Under the pieces are notes generated by a model that ran no database searches, was not told the DNA's origin, and saw only the letters and a program-made list of their open reading frames with translations. A stretch of 64,000 nt of DNA. It comes from Chitinophaga sp. E66 (lineage in GTDB: Bacteria; Bacteroidota; Bacteroidia; Chitinophagales; Chitinophagaceae). Positions 33,506-45,050 of the stretch are shown here, in pieces. The stretch covers positions 992,001-1,056,000 of the forward strand of contig CP079103.1 of the NCBI GenBank assembly GCA_019285755.1, written 5' to 3'. The position numbers and the translations under genes are program-made. The stretch's first letter is position 1. The number at the start of each line of letters is the position of its first letter.

Positions 33506-36500
33506 TTACTCCTCATATTGCGCACGGCCCTTCGTTTTGTACCGTGCTTTCCTTAGCAGTTTCTCCTGTTGCTGGACAAGCGGCGTTTTATTATCGTACA
33601 TACTGTCAGCGACCTCCAGGAGCGGGATGGTGGTCCGTACGTCTGAAGGGTTTGCAGGTTGAAGGCCGCTCACTGCCAGCACCCATTCATTCATCCCTTT
33701 AAGCCTGCATTTGTAAAAATGTACCACACCTTTCTTTAACCGGAAGGTAGTGGTTTGTAGACCCAGGTACACCACGGAGTCAAGCGGTTGCCCCAGTCCA
33801 TGGAGGCCATCAGCTCACTGCGGGCAAGCATTTCCTGTTTGCGGTAGCGCTTGGGGAACCTTTCGGATTGCCCGATCGATTCCAGTGCATCCCATAGCCT
33901 GGCGCGGTAGATATCCTCTGCGGCGATAGCTTCGAGCAGGCTGTCTTTCACGGGCAGTCCACGGCGGAGATATAAAGAGATCAGGCTGATTTGCTGAGCG
34001 GGTTGCTTTACTTTTTCCAGGCTGTTAAAGAACCTTGCGGCGTTGCGGTTTTTGTCGCGGAAGGGGAGCAACATTACAGCGAATTGTTCAATTTCATCAT
34101 CTGCCGGTTCGAAGCCGCGTTTGGTTTCCGGTTCTTCCTCCTGCGACTGTGATTCGCTGACCAACTCTTGCAGCGCTGCGCGGGCATCGAATGCGATCTG
34201 GCCGATGTGATCGGCATAGAGATTAGCGGGAAGTGCATTGCTATCGGCTGCCAGCGCCATGAAGCGGTAGATGCTGCTTTTGTATTCTGACAGGGCCGTC
34301 AGCTGCAACAGCTCAGGGAAGAGGCCTGCGCTGAGCTGTAGCGTATCGTACATCGGGAAGAACCAATCATAGATGCGGTCGGATTCTCCCAGGATGGGGA
34401 TATCGGCAAGCACGAGTTCCTTGAAAAGGGCATTGGCTGCTGCGGTTTTCTGTCTCAGCAAAGCTTGCGATACCGCCCGCTGCAACGCGGATGTATCCTC
34501 TGCCGCGAGGTATGCGCTTTTCAAAAACGGCAATACATCAGGATGATGAACGGTTCCCAGGTTGCCCAGTAGCGCCGTCTTAACTGTCAGGTAATCCTTT
34601 TCCTTCGCGCTCCATCCCTGATCAGATTGATAATTCCCGGAGCGTCTGCGTCCCGGAATTCCGCTTCGTCCACAGACATCCGGGCGGAAGCCCTGAGGGC
34701 ACTGTCTGCAGCATGGAAATCACGGATAAGCGCCGTGCCGCGGGGCGCAAAGATCTGTGTCGTATCCGTACTGTCTCCGTAAGGCCGGAAGGTGTCGAAG
34801 AATCCTTTTACAAAATCCGATGGCCCGGCAGCGGAGTCGGTCAGGGCCGTTAGCAGGTATCGCATGTGATTGCGGAGTACCACTTTATGCAAAATGCTGC
34901 GCGAAGAATTGGTATCGCGCATGTGCAGCAGCATGCTTTGCACTCCATCGGCCGACACACGTTCCCGGGACGCGATCACCAGGTCTTCATCCTCGGTCAG
35001 ATCACCCGCGATGCGCTTCCAGTATTCTGCGCTGTCGATCGAGAAATAGGGGTTGTATTTACGTACGGATACCCTGATAGCCTCGCCCGTGCTGTCTGCG
35101 GAAAACCAACGCGTTTTGGTGCGGGAAGCCTCGCCCGAATGGCGGTTCCAGGATAAAGACTCTTCGACCGCTTCGGCCATATCGTCTTGCAGGGGTTTTA
35201 CGGGCGATTGAACTGTAAACAGCAGCATTGTGTCGCGTTCCGTCTTGGGCGGGCCGTACTGCGGAAGCTCCGTCCGGAAAGATGCGAAGAATTCTTTCGC
35301 TTCCTGCGGGTCTTTGCGGTAGCGTGCCGTCACCAGTACGGTATGCGGCCCTGGATGAAGAACCTTGCGATCGTTTTACTGCTATCGAGGTTATCGTATA
35401 ATGTTTCCAGGCAGTCGCGGTTTTGCCAGCGGATGATTTTACGGCCGGTCGTTTGCTTGATGGAAGCCGTGGCGCGGAAGGTTTCTTCCGCAAAGGAAAG
35501 TTCGACGGTATCTTCTTCCAGCCTCGCATAATTATGTAAAGGGATTCTGAAAATCTGGTAGTTATTCCCGAAAGGCGAGATCAGCCCGAATTCCTGCCGT
35601 TGTGTTGCCCCGGACCGGATACCCCATTGGTAAAGAAGGGGCGGTCAAAGACCGTTGCGCTGAACGCGCCATTGGGAGAGCGGTATGCAAACTGCTGTGC
35701 GCTGCTTTTCAGCCAGTGCGATTCCAGCCGGATGGATTGTAGGAAACGGTCGCCTTCGGGGCCGGCGGCATAGTCGCCGTTGCCGCTGATCTTGAAAATA
35801 AGTATTTCGAAAGGCATCACAAATATCCGGTAACGCTGCAGGTCGCCCCGGCGGGTTCTGCTGTCTATCGCATAACCGGGGTGTTCGGCGTAGGTGATTT
35901 TTTGAGGGAAGTGATCTTTCCAGGAACGAACTCGTAGAGCGAGCTGTCGATCTTGGCCATGACGTCGTTTGCAGTCTGCCCCAGGCTGAAAGCGTTGGTT
36001 TTAATACGGCTTACCAAATAATATGCGCCATTCGCCAGATCTGCATATTGCAGTTGGTTGACGGAGGCCAGCCGGTTGAAGTTGAAAAGGTTCCCTGGCA
36101 CTTCTACATAGAAGCTTTTGTCTTCGGCAGCGTATTCCCGGAACTGAACGGGCGCCTTCATTTTGTCGAGCTCGTCTTTTTGTTTACCATCGCGGTTGGC
36201 AAACTGAACGGGGCGGAGTGTATACCCCATTTTCCGCAACATATTGATCACACCGCGGTCGCCGGGAAGGTGCGCCGCGCCGACGCCGGCAAACAATCTG
36301 CTTTTCCGGATAATGGAGTCGATGGCGTGGGCCATGTTTTCGTTGCGTTTATACAGGAACTTTTCCAGGAAGGCGGGCGATTCGGATTGACGGGTAGAAA
36401 GGGAATCCAGCATATCGAGGTCGCCACGGCGGTAGGCGTCGTTGAGCAGATCGCCGGCATTATTCCGGAACCCGCCGGTTCTGACATTGCGGCGGTTTTG

Positions 36501-37078
36501 CCGGTCCAGGCTGGCATCGCGGTACGCTTCGAACATCAGCCTTTCCGATTCATCGAAGTTCTCCACGCCGGTTGCCTTTTTCCAAGCTTGCTGCCCACCT
36601 GGTAGATGTACATATCGAGGAAGGTATTCTCTTCGAAGTCTTCCTGCATGGCATAAGAACGATACAGCAGGTGGTTGATCATTTCCGGGCGATAGGCGAG
36701 CCCCGCTTCCAGTGCGTCTGCATAGGAGGTAACGGTAAATGCGTTGTCGGGAAGCGTCCTGCGCTGCAAGGGCCTCCGGGACGCCATGCTGCCCAGGAAG
36801 AACATGCGGCTACCGGCAAAGTCTTCCTGCAGCCGCTCGGGATTGGTTTCGAGCGCCACGATGTCGGCATTGCGGATACAGTAATAGAAAGAATCACTGA
36901 GATGGAATGCCAGCTTGCTGCTGACGTGCATAGTGCCGAAGAGGTAAGAAGGTTTTTGCAGCCCGTTTCCGGAAATCTCCCATAAAAGGCCCTGGTACCG
37001 GGGCGGTTGCTGTGCCGCGGATGTCATAAGCATGGTCAGCAGGAGAGCGCCCAGTGCCAGTATTTTCCGGAGTATCAT
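33506..37078 (-). CDS. Very long TraB/GumN-family protein
   Basis: About 1190 residues, far longer than the ~300 of typical TraB/GumN proteins. ATG 37078 gives a signal peptide (ILALGALLLTMLMTSAAQ). The TraB domain spans roughly residues 25-290: LLWEISGNG, SYLFGTMHVSSKLAF, ADIVALETNPERL and the C-terminal GVGAAHLPGDRGVINMLRKM. It is followed by ~900 residues of repetitive mixed alpha/beta and helical sequence with no domain I recognise, probably periplasmic. Frame breaks near 36575, 35900, 35825, 35625, 35350, 34600, 34545 and 33760. Treating it as one gene depends on these being errors; the reading is continuous across each. Confidence 0.78.
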
Positions 37079-37127
37079 AAGGTTGCAAGGGATGGTGTAT
37101 CCAAATATACCGAAAAAAAGCAGCGCT

Positions 37128-39489
37128 CTAATGGCGCTGCAGTTCGTTTTCAAACAGTTTCAGGATCCTTTTGTATTCGTCCGTCCAGCTGCTGGGTTCC
37201 GTGAACCCGTGGTCTTCTACGGGATATACGGCCAGTTCCCATCCGTCTTTCCCCAGTTCTATCAGCCGCTGCGAAAGCCGCACGATGTCCTGGAAGTGCA
37301 CGTTGGTGTCCACCATCCCATGGCACATCAGCAATTTGCCTTTCAGTCCTTCCGCATAATAAATAGGAGAGGAGCGGCGGTAGGCGATGCTGTCGGTGAA
37401 CGGTTCATTGAGGATATTGCTGGTGTATCCGTGGTTATAATGCGCCCAATCGGTCACGGGCGGAGCGCCGCTCCGGCCGCGAATGCATCCGGCTCGGTGA
37501 AGAGTGCCATCAGGGTGATAAACCCGCCATAACTGCCGCCGTAAATGCCGATGCGTTTGGGGTCGATGCCATGTTGCTGTGCGAGGTATGCGACGCCGTC
37601 TACCTGGTCGGTCAGGTCTTTACCGCCCATATGGCGATAGATGCCCGTGCGCCAGTCGCGCCCATAGCCCGCGCTGCCGCGGTAGTCGATATCGAGTACG
37701 GTATAGCCGAGGTCGGTGAGCAGGTTATGGAACATGTATTCCCGGTAATACTGGCTCCACCATTTGTGGGCATTTTGCAGGTATCCCGCGCCATGCACGA
37801 ACACAACCGCGGCGCCATTCTTTTCGATGCTTCCGGCGAATAGAGGCGTGCATACACCTGTTGCTTGTCGCGGGCGGTAAAAGTGATGACATTCGCTTCG
37901 CGCCAGGGGTAGGAGCGGAATTCTTCCGAAGCCGCCAGGCGGGTGATCTGCTCGGGAGCCGCTCCGGGTTTGTTTTCCTGGATGTACATTTCCAGGGATG
38001 GGTGGAGTTGGAATAGCGGAAGGCGATCCATTTCTCATCAGGGCTCAGGCTCACTTCGTGAGCGCCGCTCATGGCGGTAATGCGTTCGGCCTTTCCGCCG
38101 GTTACAGCGAGTTTATAGAACTGCTTTTCACCGGGATGTACTTCATTGGTTGTAATGTAGAAATGCTTTTTATCCTTCGATAGCTGCGCTGTCTGCACTT
38201 CGAACTTCCCCGAGGTCAGTGCGGTCCTTTTGCCGGTGTTGACGTTTATGGTATAAAGGTGGCTGTACCCTGTCGCTTCGCTCTGGAACCAGCAGGTTTG
38301 TTCATCGATCCAGCCGAGGCTGCCCCAGCTGATACCCGGGCCTGCCACCAGGCTTCGTCGCGCTGACGGTCAACGGGCGAGAGCTTGCCGGTAGCGCCGT
38401 CGAGCAGCATGATCCAGCGGTCTTTGTTATCCTGTGAGCGGATGTTGACGATGGCGTGGGTGCCTTTTTCCGACCAGTAAGGGCCGTTGATGATGACGCC
38501 TCTGGCAGCTTTAGCCGTGTCTCTTCCGGGATAGTCTTTCGCATAATCCGGTTTGTCATAGATGCCGGGGATCTGTGTCGTCCTGATGACGAAGGAAGTG
38601 TCTTTCTGGCGGTCGTAAACATAAGACTCGTACGTCGGCTGTCCGCCACCCACTTTGGCACGGCTGCGGATGTCGGTGGTGTAACCGCTTTCGGTCACGA
38701 AGTCGGGGACCTCCGTGCCGCGGGCCATATTCTCCTGAAAACGCGGTACACGACAAAGCGCCCGTCGGGGCTCATGCGCGCATCGTTGAGAGAGCGGTCG
38801 TCCAGATAGAGGGCGCGAAGGCTTTTGGGTTTCGGGAGGCTTTCATTGAAGGCAGTAGCGGCGTCTGACTTGGCTTTCTTCTGGCGCAGCACTTCAAATA
38901 GCTCTTGTTGCTGGTTCTTCAATTGCTTGTCCTGTTCACCGGAAGTATCGCCGCGTTTGGCTGGTTTGGCGCCCATGACGAAGTCGGTCATTTGCTCGGT
39001 GGTTCCTGTGGCAGGGTCCCAGCTATAGATATTACGGTCGCGGCGGTAGAGTACGCGGGTGTCGTGGAAGCCGAACTCCGCACCCGTTTCCAGGTCGTTG
39101 GTTTGGGTGATGCGGGTATCTTTACCGGACTCCAGGTCGCGCAGCCAGATATCGCCTTGCCAGTTATAAACGAGGCGCGTTCGGGCGGTATTCAGCTCGC
39201 CGCTTTGGAGCGCCTGGATGTGTGCGCGGTCTGTTGCCGCCGTTTTAACCGGTTTGCGCTGGGAAAGGGTGATGGCATGAAGGGAATCCGCCGGCGCTTT
39301 GGCAGGGTTCCAGTTGAAGTAAACCGTCTGGCCGTCCACTCCCCAGAATATATTATCGGGAGATGTGCCGATCCATTTCGGGTCGCGCATGATCTTTTCT
39401 ACGGTCAGGGTCTGCAGCTGCTGGGCGAACGATGCAAGTGGCCAGCATAGCGATGCGAGTAGCGTGAAGCGTTTGATGTGTGTCGGCAT
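37128..39489 (-). CDS. S9 family prolyl oligopeptidase/DPP-IV-like peptidase
   Basis: Secreted serine peptidase of about 786 residues. Signal peptide [15 protein letters not shown]. The first ~500 residues form a beta-propeller with WD/PD40-like strands ([29 protein letters not shown]). The alpha/beta-hydrolase domain carries [26 protein letters not shown], the nucleophile elbow [14 protein letters not shown], the aspartate in [13 protein letters not shown] and the histidine in YPVEDHGF. Frame breaks near 38730, 38345, 38015, 37835 and 37470. Next gene on this strand is the TraB protein 50 bp downstream; both are secreted. Confidence 0.92.
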
Positions 39490-39572
39490 AAACTCGTAAA
39501 CAGGAGATGATTATTGGTTTGCTTGGAGATATTTTATAATTTGATGCACAAGATACTAAACAAGATAACCCG

Positions 39573-40114
39573 ATGATGCGTAAAATGATGGCCGGCGCGT
39601 TCCTGCTGGCGGTTTTTGCGGCTTGCGGACCGAAGAAAAAGAAAGAACGGGCGGTAACGCCGGTGACGGAGGATACGACTTTCCTGACCGGCACCTTTTT
39701 TCTCGTGCGCCATGCCGAAAAGCATCCCGGCAGGGATTCCACCCTCACGCCCGAAGGCGAACGCCGGGCAGGCAAGCTGTACCGCCTGCTGCAGGACTCC
39801 GCCATCCAGCGCATCTATTCCACTCCATACCGCCGCACCATCCAGACGGGCGACTCCTTCGCATCCGGATGGGGATAGATACGGTCATGTATCAGCCGGA
39901 TAGCACTGGCGAATCTCTGTTATATGAAATCTCCCGCCGGGGCGACTGGGGCAAGCGCATCCTCGTAATAGGGCACAGTAATACCCTTCTGCCATTAATC
40001 CACAGCCTGAACGCCAAACCGGATATCGACAGCATTTCCGAAAAAGATTACGGGAACCTTTTTATTATTCACAAATCCAGGAGCGGAAGCCGCTACCAGC
40101 GTAAGCGGTTTTGA
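39573..40114 (+). CDS. Histidine phosphatase (phosphoglycerate mutase-like) lipoprotein
   Basis: About 180 residues. Signal peptide with lipobox (AGAFLLAVFAACGPK). The catalytic RHG-type motif is FLVRHAEKHP; the supporting arginine is in YSTPYRRTIQTG and the second histidine in VIGHSNTLLPL. One frame break near 39870. It resembles SixA-like short phosphatases but is exported. It ends 1 bp before the stop of the convergent mgtE gene. Substrate unknown. Confidence 0.88.
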
Positions 40115-40115
40115 T

Positions 40116-41487
40116 TTACAGCAAGATACCCTGCAGGAACATATAGGCCACAGAGAAGTAGATCAGCAGGCCCGTTACGTCCACGAGCGTGGCTACGAAC
40201 GGAGCGCTGGAGCTGGCAGGGTCGGCGCCGGCTCTTTTGAGGAGAAGCGGGAGCATGGAACCCGAGAAGGTTCCCAGAGCACCACGCCTATCAGCGATAC
40301 GCCCAGCGTAGCGCCGATGAGAACGGTATGGTCGCCGTAAGTGTGGAAGAAGTGATTCCAGACGATGATGCGGATGAAGCCAATAAGTCCGAGCACGCTA
40401 CCCAGCATCAGGCCCGATAATATCTCGCGCCGCATGACCCTCCACCAGTCTTTGATCGTGATCTCACCAGGGCCATGGCCTGGATGATGAGGGTGGAAGC
40501 CTGGGAGCCGCTGTTGCCGCCGCTGGATATGATCAGCGGTATGAACAGCGCCAGTACTACCGCTTTGGCTATCTCGTCTTCGAAATAGGTCATTACCGAG
40601 GCCGTCAGCATCTCCCCGATAAATAATATAACGAGCCAGCCTACGCGTTTCTTGATGAGGCGCATAAGGGGCATGTCGAGGTAAGGTTCGTCCAGCGCTT
40701 CGGTACCGCCGATCTTCTGAATGTCTTCGGTATGCTCTTCGTTGGCGATCCAGAGGATGTCGTCGATGGTGACGATGCCGAGCATAACGTTGTTGTCGTC
40801 CAGTACGGGCAGGGCCACACGGTTTTCCAGGCGGAAGGTCTGGATGGCTTCTTCCTGGTCGTCGTTGACATTAAGCGCTACAAAGCGGTCGTCCATGAGC
40901 GTTTCGACAACGGTTTCCGGGGAAACGAGGAGGAACTCACGGATACGGAAATCATCCAGCAGCTTACCCTGCCGGTCAATGATATAGATTACGTCGATAG
41001 TCTCGGAGTCTTTGCCGTACATGCGGATATGGTTCAGCACCTTGGCCACGGTCCAGTGGGAGCGGGCGGCGATGTAATCCGGGGTCATGAGGCGGCCTAC
41101 GCTGTTCTCTTTGTAGCCGAGGAGGGAGAGGGTGACTTTCCTTTCTTCGGGATCGAGGAGTTTGATGAGTTCCTGTACGGCCTGGGAGGAAGTTCTTCCA
41201 GGAAGGCGGTGCGGTCATCTGGGGAGCTCATTCAACAGCTCCGCTGTTTTGTGGGCCGGGAGGTGTTGGATGATCTCTTCCTGGGTAGGGAATTCCAGGA
41301 TTCGGAAAGCCGCGGCGGCGCGGCTGAGGGTCAGGTTATTGATAATGAGGGGCGCCTGTTCCGGATCTTCATATATCAGCTCGGCGATGTCCGTAATAAG
41401 CTGATCGTCCAGGAACGACCGTAGTTCCTGGGGCTGCTGCTCACGGGCCAATTGCTCGAACTTTTCCAGTAAAGCTTCATTTTCCAT
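40116..41487 (-). CDS. mgtE: Magnesium transporter MgtE
   Basis: About 456 residues. Cytosolic N domain of helical repeats ([32 protein letters not shown]), then two CBS domains (~135-255; [16 protein letters not shown] and [19 protein letters not shown]). A five-helix membrane domain follows, with [18 protein letters not shown], the conserved pore-lining signature, and [15 protein letters not shown]. The N and CBS domains gate the channel by Mg2+ binding in the family. Frame breaks near 41205, 40458 and 40275. Starts 31 bp downstream of the bestrophin gene stop on the same strand. Confidence 0.94.
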
Positions 41488-41517
41488 AAATCCTGACTCT
41501 TGCGCGAAAATAGGTAA

Positions 41518-42399
41518 TTACTGCATGATCTCCTGAACGTGCCGGCGGATATTAGCCGAGATAGTTTCCGTGGGGAGGTCGTTGGCATCGTTGCCAAAGG
41601 GATCTTCGATCTCTTCGGCAATCAGTTCCAGGCTGGCCAGCACATAGAAAATGAAAACGACCATGGGCACAACGAGATAGCCTAAACCGAAGACGTAGCC
41701 CATGGGAAGGGTCATAACGTAAAAGAAGATGAATTTCTTGAGGAACACGCTGTAGGAAAAGGGGATAGGCGTATTCTTGATACGCTCGCATGCGCCGCAG
41801 ATATCCGTAAAGGACTCGAGTTGAGTGTTGAGGGTGATGAGCTGATCGCCGGATATGACCTGCTGGCGGTGCAGCTCATTGATCTTTTCCATGATCATGA
41901 GGGCCATGCGGTTGGGAATGTGGGTCCCGGCGCTGAGGCGCTCCAGCTCCGCTTCCGTCAGGTTCTCGAACTTGGAAGGGTGGAATTCCCCGCGCAGGTG
42001 GTCCTTCAGGGAGAATGCATAATTAGGGATCATGTGCGCAAACCAGGCAACGGCCGGGTGCCCCGTCGGAAGCATGGATTTGAGCTTGAGGGCCAGGTTG
42101 CGGCTGCTGTTGACCAGCCCACCCCACTGCCGGCGGCCTTCCCACCAGCGGTCGTATGCCGTATTGGTGCGGAATACCAGCAGCATCGAAATCACAAAAC
42201 CCAGCAGCCCGTGCATGGCGGAGATATTCTTCAGATGGTCCCTTTCCGCCTGCGCCCTGATAAACGTCAGTTCCAGCCAGGCGATGACACAGCTGTAGAT
42301 CGCAATGGCGATGAACATCGGGAACAGCTTCTTTACCGTATCCGCCCGGTGGATGCGGAAAATAAAAGTAAACCAGTCTCTGGGATTGTAATTGATCAT
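41518..42399 (-). CDS. Bestrophin-family (UPF0187) anion channel
   Basis: 293 residues, intact. Motifs: MINYNPRDWFTFIFR at the start, LLGFVISMLLVFRTNTAYDR followed by WWEGRRQWG, the family signature after the second helix, and a C-terminal pair of hydrophobic helices (FIFFYVMTLPMGYVFGLGYL; VPMVVFIFYVLASLELIAEE). Members form pentameric chloride/anion channels in the inner membrane. It lies upstream of mgtE in the same direction, with 30 bp between, so the two ion-transport genes are probably co-transcribed. Confidence 0.9.
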   Translation of the reverse strand: MINYNPRDWFTFIFRIHRADTVKKLFPMFIAIAIYSCVIAWLELTFIRAQAERDHLKNISAMHGLLGFVISMLLVFRTNTAYDRWWEGRRQWGGLVNSSRNLALKLKSMLPTGHPAVAWFAHMIPNYAFSLKDHLRGEFHPSKFENLTEAELERLSAGTHIPNRMALMIMEKINELHRQQVISGDQLITLNTQLESFTDICGACERIKNTPIPFSYSVFLKKFIFFYVMTLPMGYVFGLGYLVVPMVVFIFYVLASLELIAEEIEDPFGNDANDLPTETISANIRRHVQEIMQ

Positions 42400-42489
42400 G
42401 CCGCAAAAATAATAACAGTAACGCTTATTTTGATAAGTGTCGGTATTAGTGTTAATTTTACGCCCTGCTTATCCATTCCCAAGTCATTT

Positions 42490-42879
42490 ATGATCAAGCC
42501 GTATTTGTACATACAGAAGACAAAAGAAAAAGGCCGCGGTGTTTTCACCAAAGAAGCCATTCCCGCAGGCACGACGATCGAAGTATCGCCGGTGCTGGTT
42601 TTGTCTAACAGCGACACGCAAATCGCTGACACCACCAAACTGCATAACTATATCTTCCTTTGGGGCGTAAGAGAAACCCGCTCCTGCGTGGCCCTGGGCT
42701 ATTGCTCCATCTATAACCACTCTTACGAGCCCAACTGCGAGTATGAGATGGATTTTGATGCCGAAACCATGTCCATCAAAACCCGCCGCGCTATCAAGAA
42801 AGGAGAGGAGCTTCAGATCAACTATAACGGCGATCCGGAAGACGTATCCGATGTGTGGTTCGATGTAAAGCGGAAGTAA
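42490..42879 (+). CDS. Small SET-domain protein
   Basis: 129 residues made up almost entirely of a SET fold. KGRGVFTKEAIPAGTTIE near the start, YCSIYNHSYEPNCEY (the NHS-type motif of the SAM/knot site) and EELQINYNG near the C-terminus are all family landmarks. SET proteins are protein-lysine methyltransferases; bacterial single-domain versions are poorly characterised. No pre-SET or post-SET cysteine cluster is present. It stands alone between the bestrophin gene (divergent) and a terminator. Confidence 0.88.
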   Translation: MIKPYLYIQKTKEKGRGVFTKEAIPAGTTIEVSPVLVLSNSDTQIADTTKLHNYIFLWGVRETRSCVALGYCSIYNHSYEPNCEYEMDFDAETMSIKTRRAIKKGEELQINYNGDPEDVSDVWFDVKRK

Positions 42880-42890
42880 TTCCCTCTACA

Positions 42891-42922
42891 AAAAAATTCT
42901 CCGCGTATGCGAAGGATTTTTT
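42891..42922 (+). terminator. Intrinsic terminator after the SET gene
   Basis: 14-bp stem with one G-U wobble and one mismatch (AAAAAATTCTCCGC / GCGAAGGATTTTTT) around a GTAT loop, ending in T6. Confidence 0.75.
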
Positions 42923-42958
42923 AATATTGTGAAATATATAAGCACTTATATAATTTAC

Positions 42959-43464
42959 ATGAGCTTCTATCCCAAACTTGGTTACCTGATCTTCGGCAGC
43001 CGCCTCAGGCGCCTCAGCGAATACTTCCTCGCCGAGGTGAACAAGGTATACGCCAGGCAGACATCCCGTTCGACGCCAGCTGGTTCCCGCTGTTTTATCT
43101 CCTTTCCGAAGGCCGCCAGCTCACCCTTATGGATATCGCGCAGGAACTGGAGGTTTCCCATTCGGCCGTCAGTCAGCTTATCACCAACCTTAAGGGGAAA
43201 GGACTTGTTACTACTTCACGCTGCGCGGAAGACGGCCGCCGGCAACTGGTAGAGCTTACGCGCAATGGCGCCCGGTTGCTCGACCAGGTGCTGCCCGTCT
43301 GGAAAGCGATCGGCCAGGCCATGGAAGGCCTGGTTAAGGAGGACCCGCAAAGCAGAAAAATACTCGAAGCCATCAGCGCAGTAGAGCGCACGGTAGCGGA
43401 AGACCCGCTCTCCGCGCGCATCCTCCGCGAGTTGGACATCAACGCCAAAACCATCCCATCATGA
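42959..43464 (+). CDS. MarR-family regulator of the hut operon
   Basis: About 167 residues. The winged helix-turn-helix lies in the middle: LTLMDIAQELEVSHSAVSQL is the recognition region and RCAEDGRRQLVELTRNGARL the wing. One frame break near 43055 (reading QDIPFDASWFPLFYLLSEGR across it). Its stop overlaps the hutH start in ATGA (43461-43464), so it is translated together with the histidine genes and is the likely local regulator, responding to histidine or urocanate. This replaces the HutC repressor common in proteobacteria. Confidence 0.88.
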
Positions 43465-45026
43465 GCCAAAACTTTTATTACGGTAAAGAAACCCTCACCG
43501 CACGCATCGCGCTGAGCATAGCCCAGGGCATACCCGGGGCGTGCTGGCGCCCGACGTGATGGATCGCGTGCGCCAGAGCTATGGTCACGTTCAGTCTATC
43601 GTCCGGGAACACCGCACAGTGTACGGTATTAACACCGGCTTCGGTCCGCTGTGCGACACGAAGATCTCAGAAGAAGACACCCGCGCTTTGCAATACAATA
43701 TCCTGCAGAGCCACAGTGTAGGCGTGGGCAATCCCATCCCTGAAACTATTTCACGGCTCATGCTCGTGACCAAGGTGCAGGCCCTCGCGCAGGGCTTTTC
43801 CGGCGTGGCCCCGGATACCCTGGAGCGCATCGTCTGGCATATAGATCAACATATCACGCCGCTGGTACCTGAAAAAGGAAGCGTGGGCGCCTCGGGCGAC
43901 CTCGCCCCACTGAGCCACCTCTTTCTCCCGCTCATCGGGCTGGGCGAAGTATGGCGGGACGGACAGCGCATACCGGCCGCAGAAGCGCTCCGGTTGGAAG
44001 GAAAGAACCAGTGACGCTGGGTCCCAAAGAAGGACTGGCACTCATAAATGGTACGCAGTTCATCCTGTCGTTTGCCGTGAGCGCCGTTTCGCGTATGCAT
44101 AATATCCTCGAAGCCGCCGACCTGACGGGCGCGCTTTCGCTCGAAGGCCTCATGGGTACCTATAAGCCGTTTGATCCCCGCCTTCACGCCATTCGTCCGT
44201 ATGCCGGCAACCAGCTGGTAGCGCACCGGTTGGATACGCTGTTGCGCGGATCTGGCATCATGGCGGCCCACGTAGATTGCGGCCGTGTGCAGGACCCTTA
44301 CAGCCTGCGTTGCATGCCGCAGGTACATGGCGCATCCCGCACCGCGTGGAAGCATCTCGAAGAACTGACCACCATAGAACTGAATGCGGTTACCGATAAC
44401 CCGATCATTTTCGCGGCGGACGACACTATTTCCGGCGGCAACTTCCACGGCCAGCCCATGGCGCTTCCACTGGATTACGCCACGCTGGCATCCGCGGAGA
44501 TCGGCAACATCTCCGACCGCCGTTGTTATATGATGATCGAAGGGCGCTTCGGCCTGCCAAAACTTCTTATCGAAGACGCAGGCCTCAACTCCGGGTTCAT
44601 GATCCGCAGTATACGACCGCAGCGCTCGTGACGGAGAATAAAACGCTTTGCTTCCCGGCATCTGCAGACAGCGTGCCCACTTCACTAGGTCAGGAAGACC
44701 ATGTCTCCATGGGCTCCATCAGCGGCCGCAAGTTGCACCAGGTCATCGGCAACGTGGAATACATCCTGGCTATCGAGTTGCTGTACGCGGCGCAGGCAAT
44801 GGACTTTAGGAGGCCCCTCCGCTCCACGCCCGTTCTCGAAGCATTACATGCCTACGTTCGGGAAAAAGTGACCTTCGCCAAGAAGGACCGCATCTTCGCC
44901 AACGACATTGCCGCACTGCATGCCATCATCGCCGACGGGTCATTCGTTGCCACTGCCACCGCAGCGGCGAAAGCCAACGGCATCGATCTCAACGGCCCAT
45001 ATCATCAACAGTTTCAACTTTCCTGA
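43461..45026 (+). CDS. hutH: Histidine ammonia-lyase
   Basis: HutH deaminates L-histidine to trans-urocanate. About 521 residues. The self-forming MIO cofactor triad Ala-Ser-Gly is in [17 protein letters not shown] (~43870). Other family blocks: [47 protein letters not shown] and [15 protein letters not shown]. Frame breaks near 43528, 44010 and 44605. The start codon overlaps the regulator stop. hutU starts 25 bp downstream. Confidence 0.95.
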
Positions 45027-45050
45027 TCATCCACCCAAACAATCTTTACG

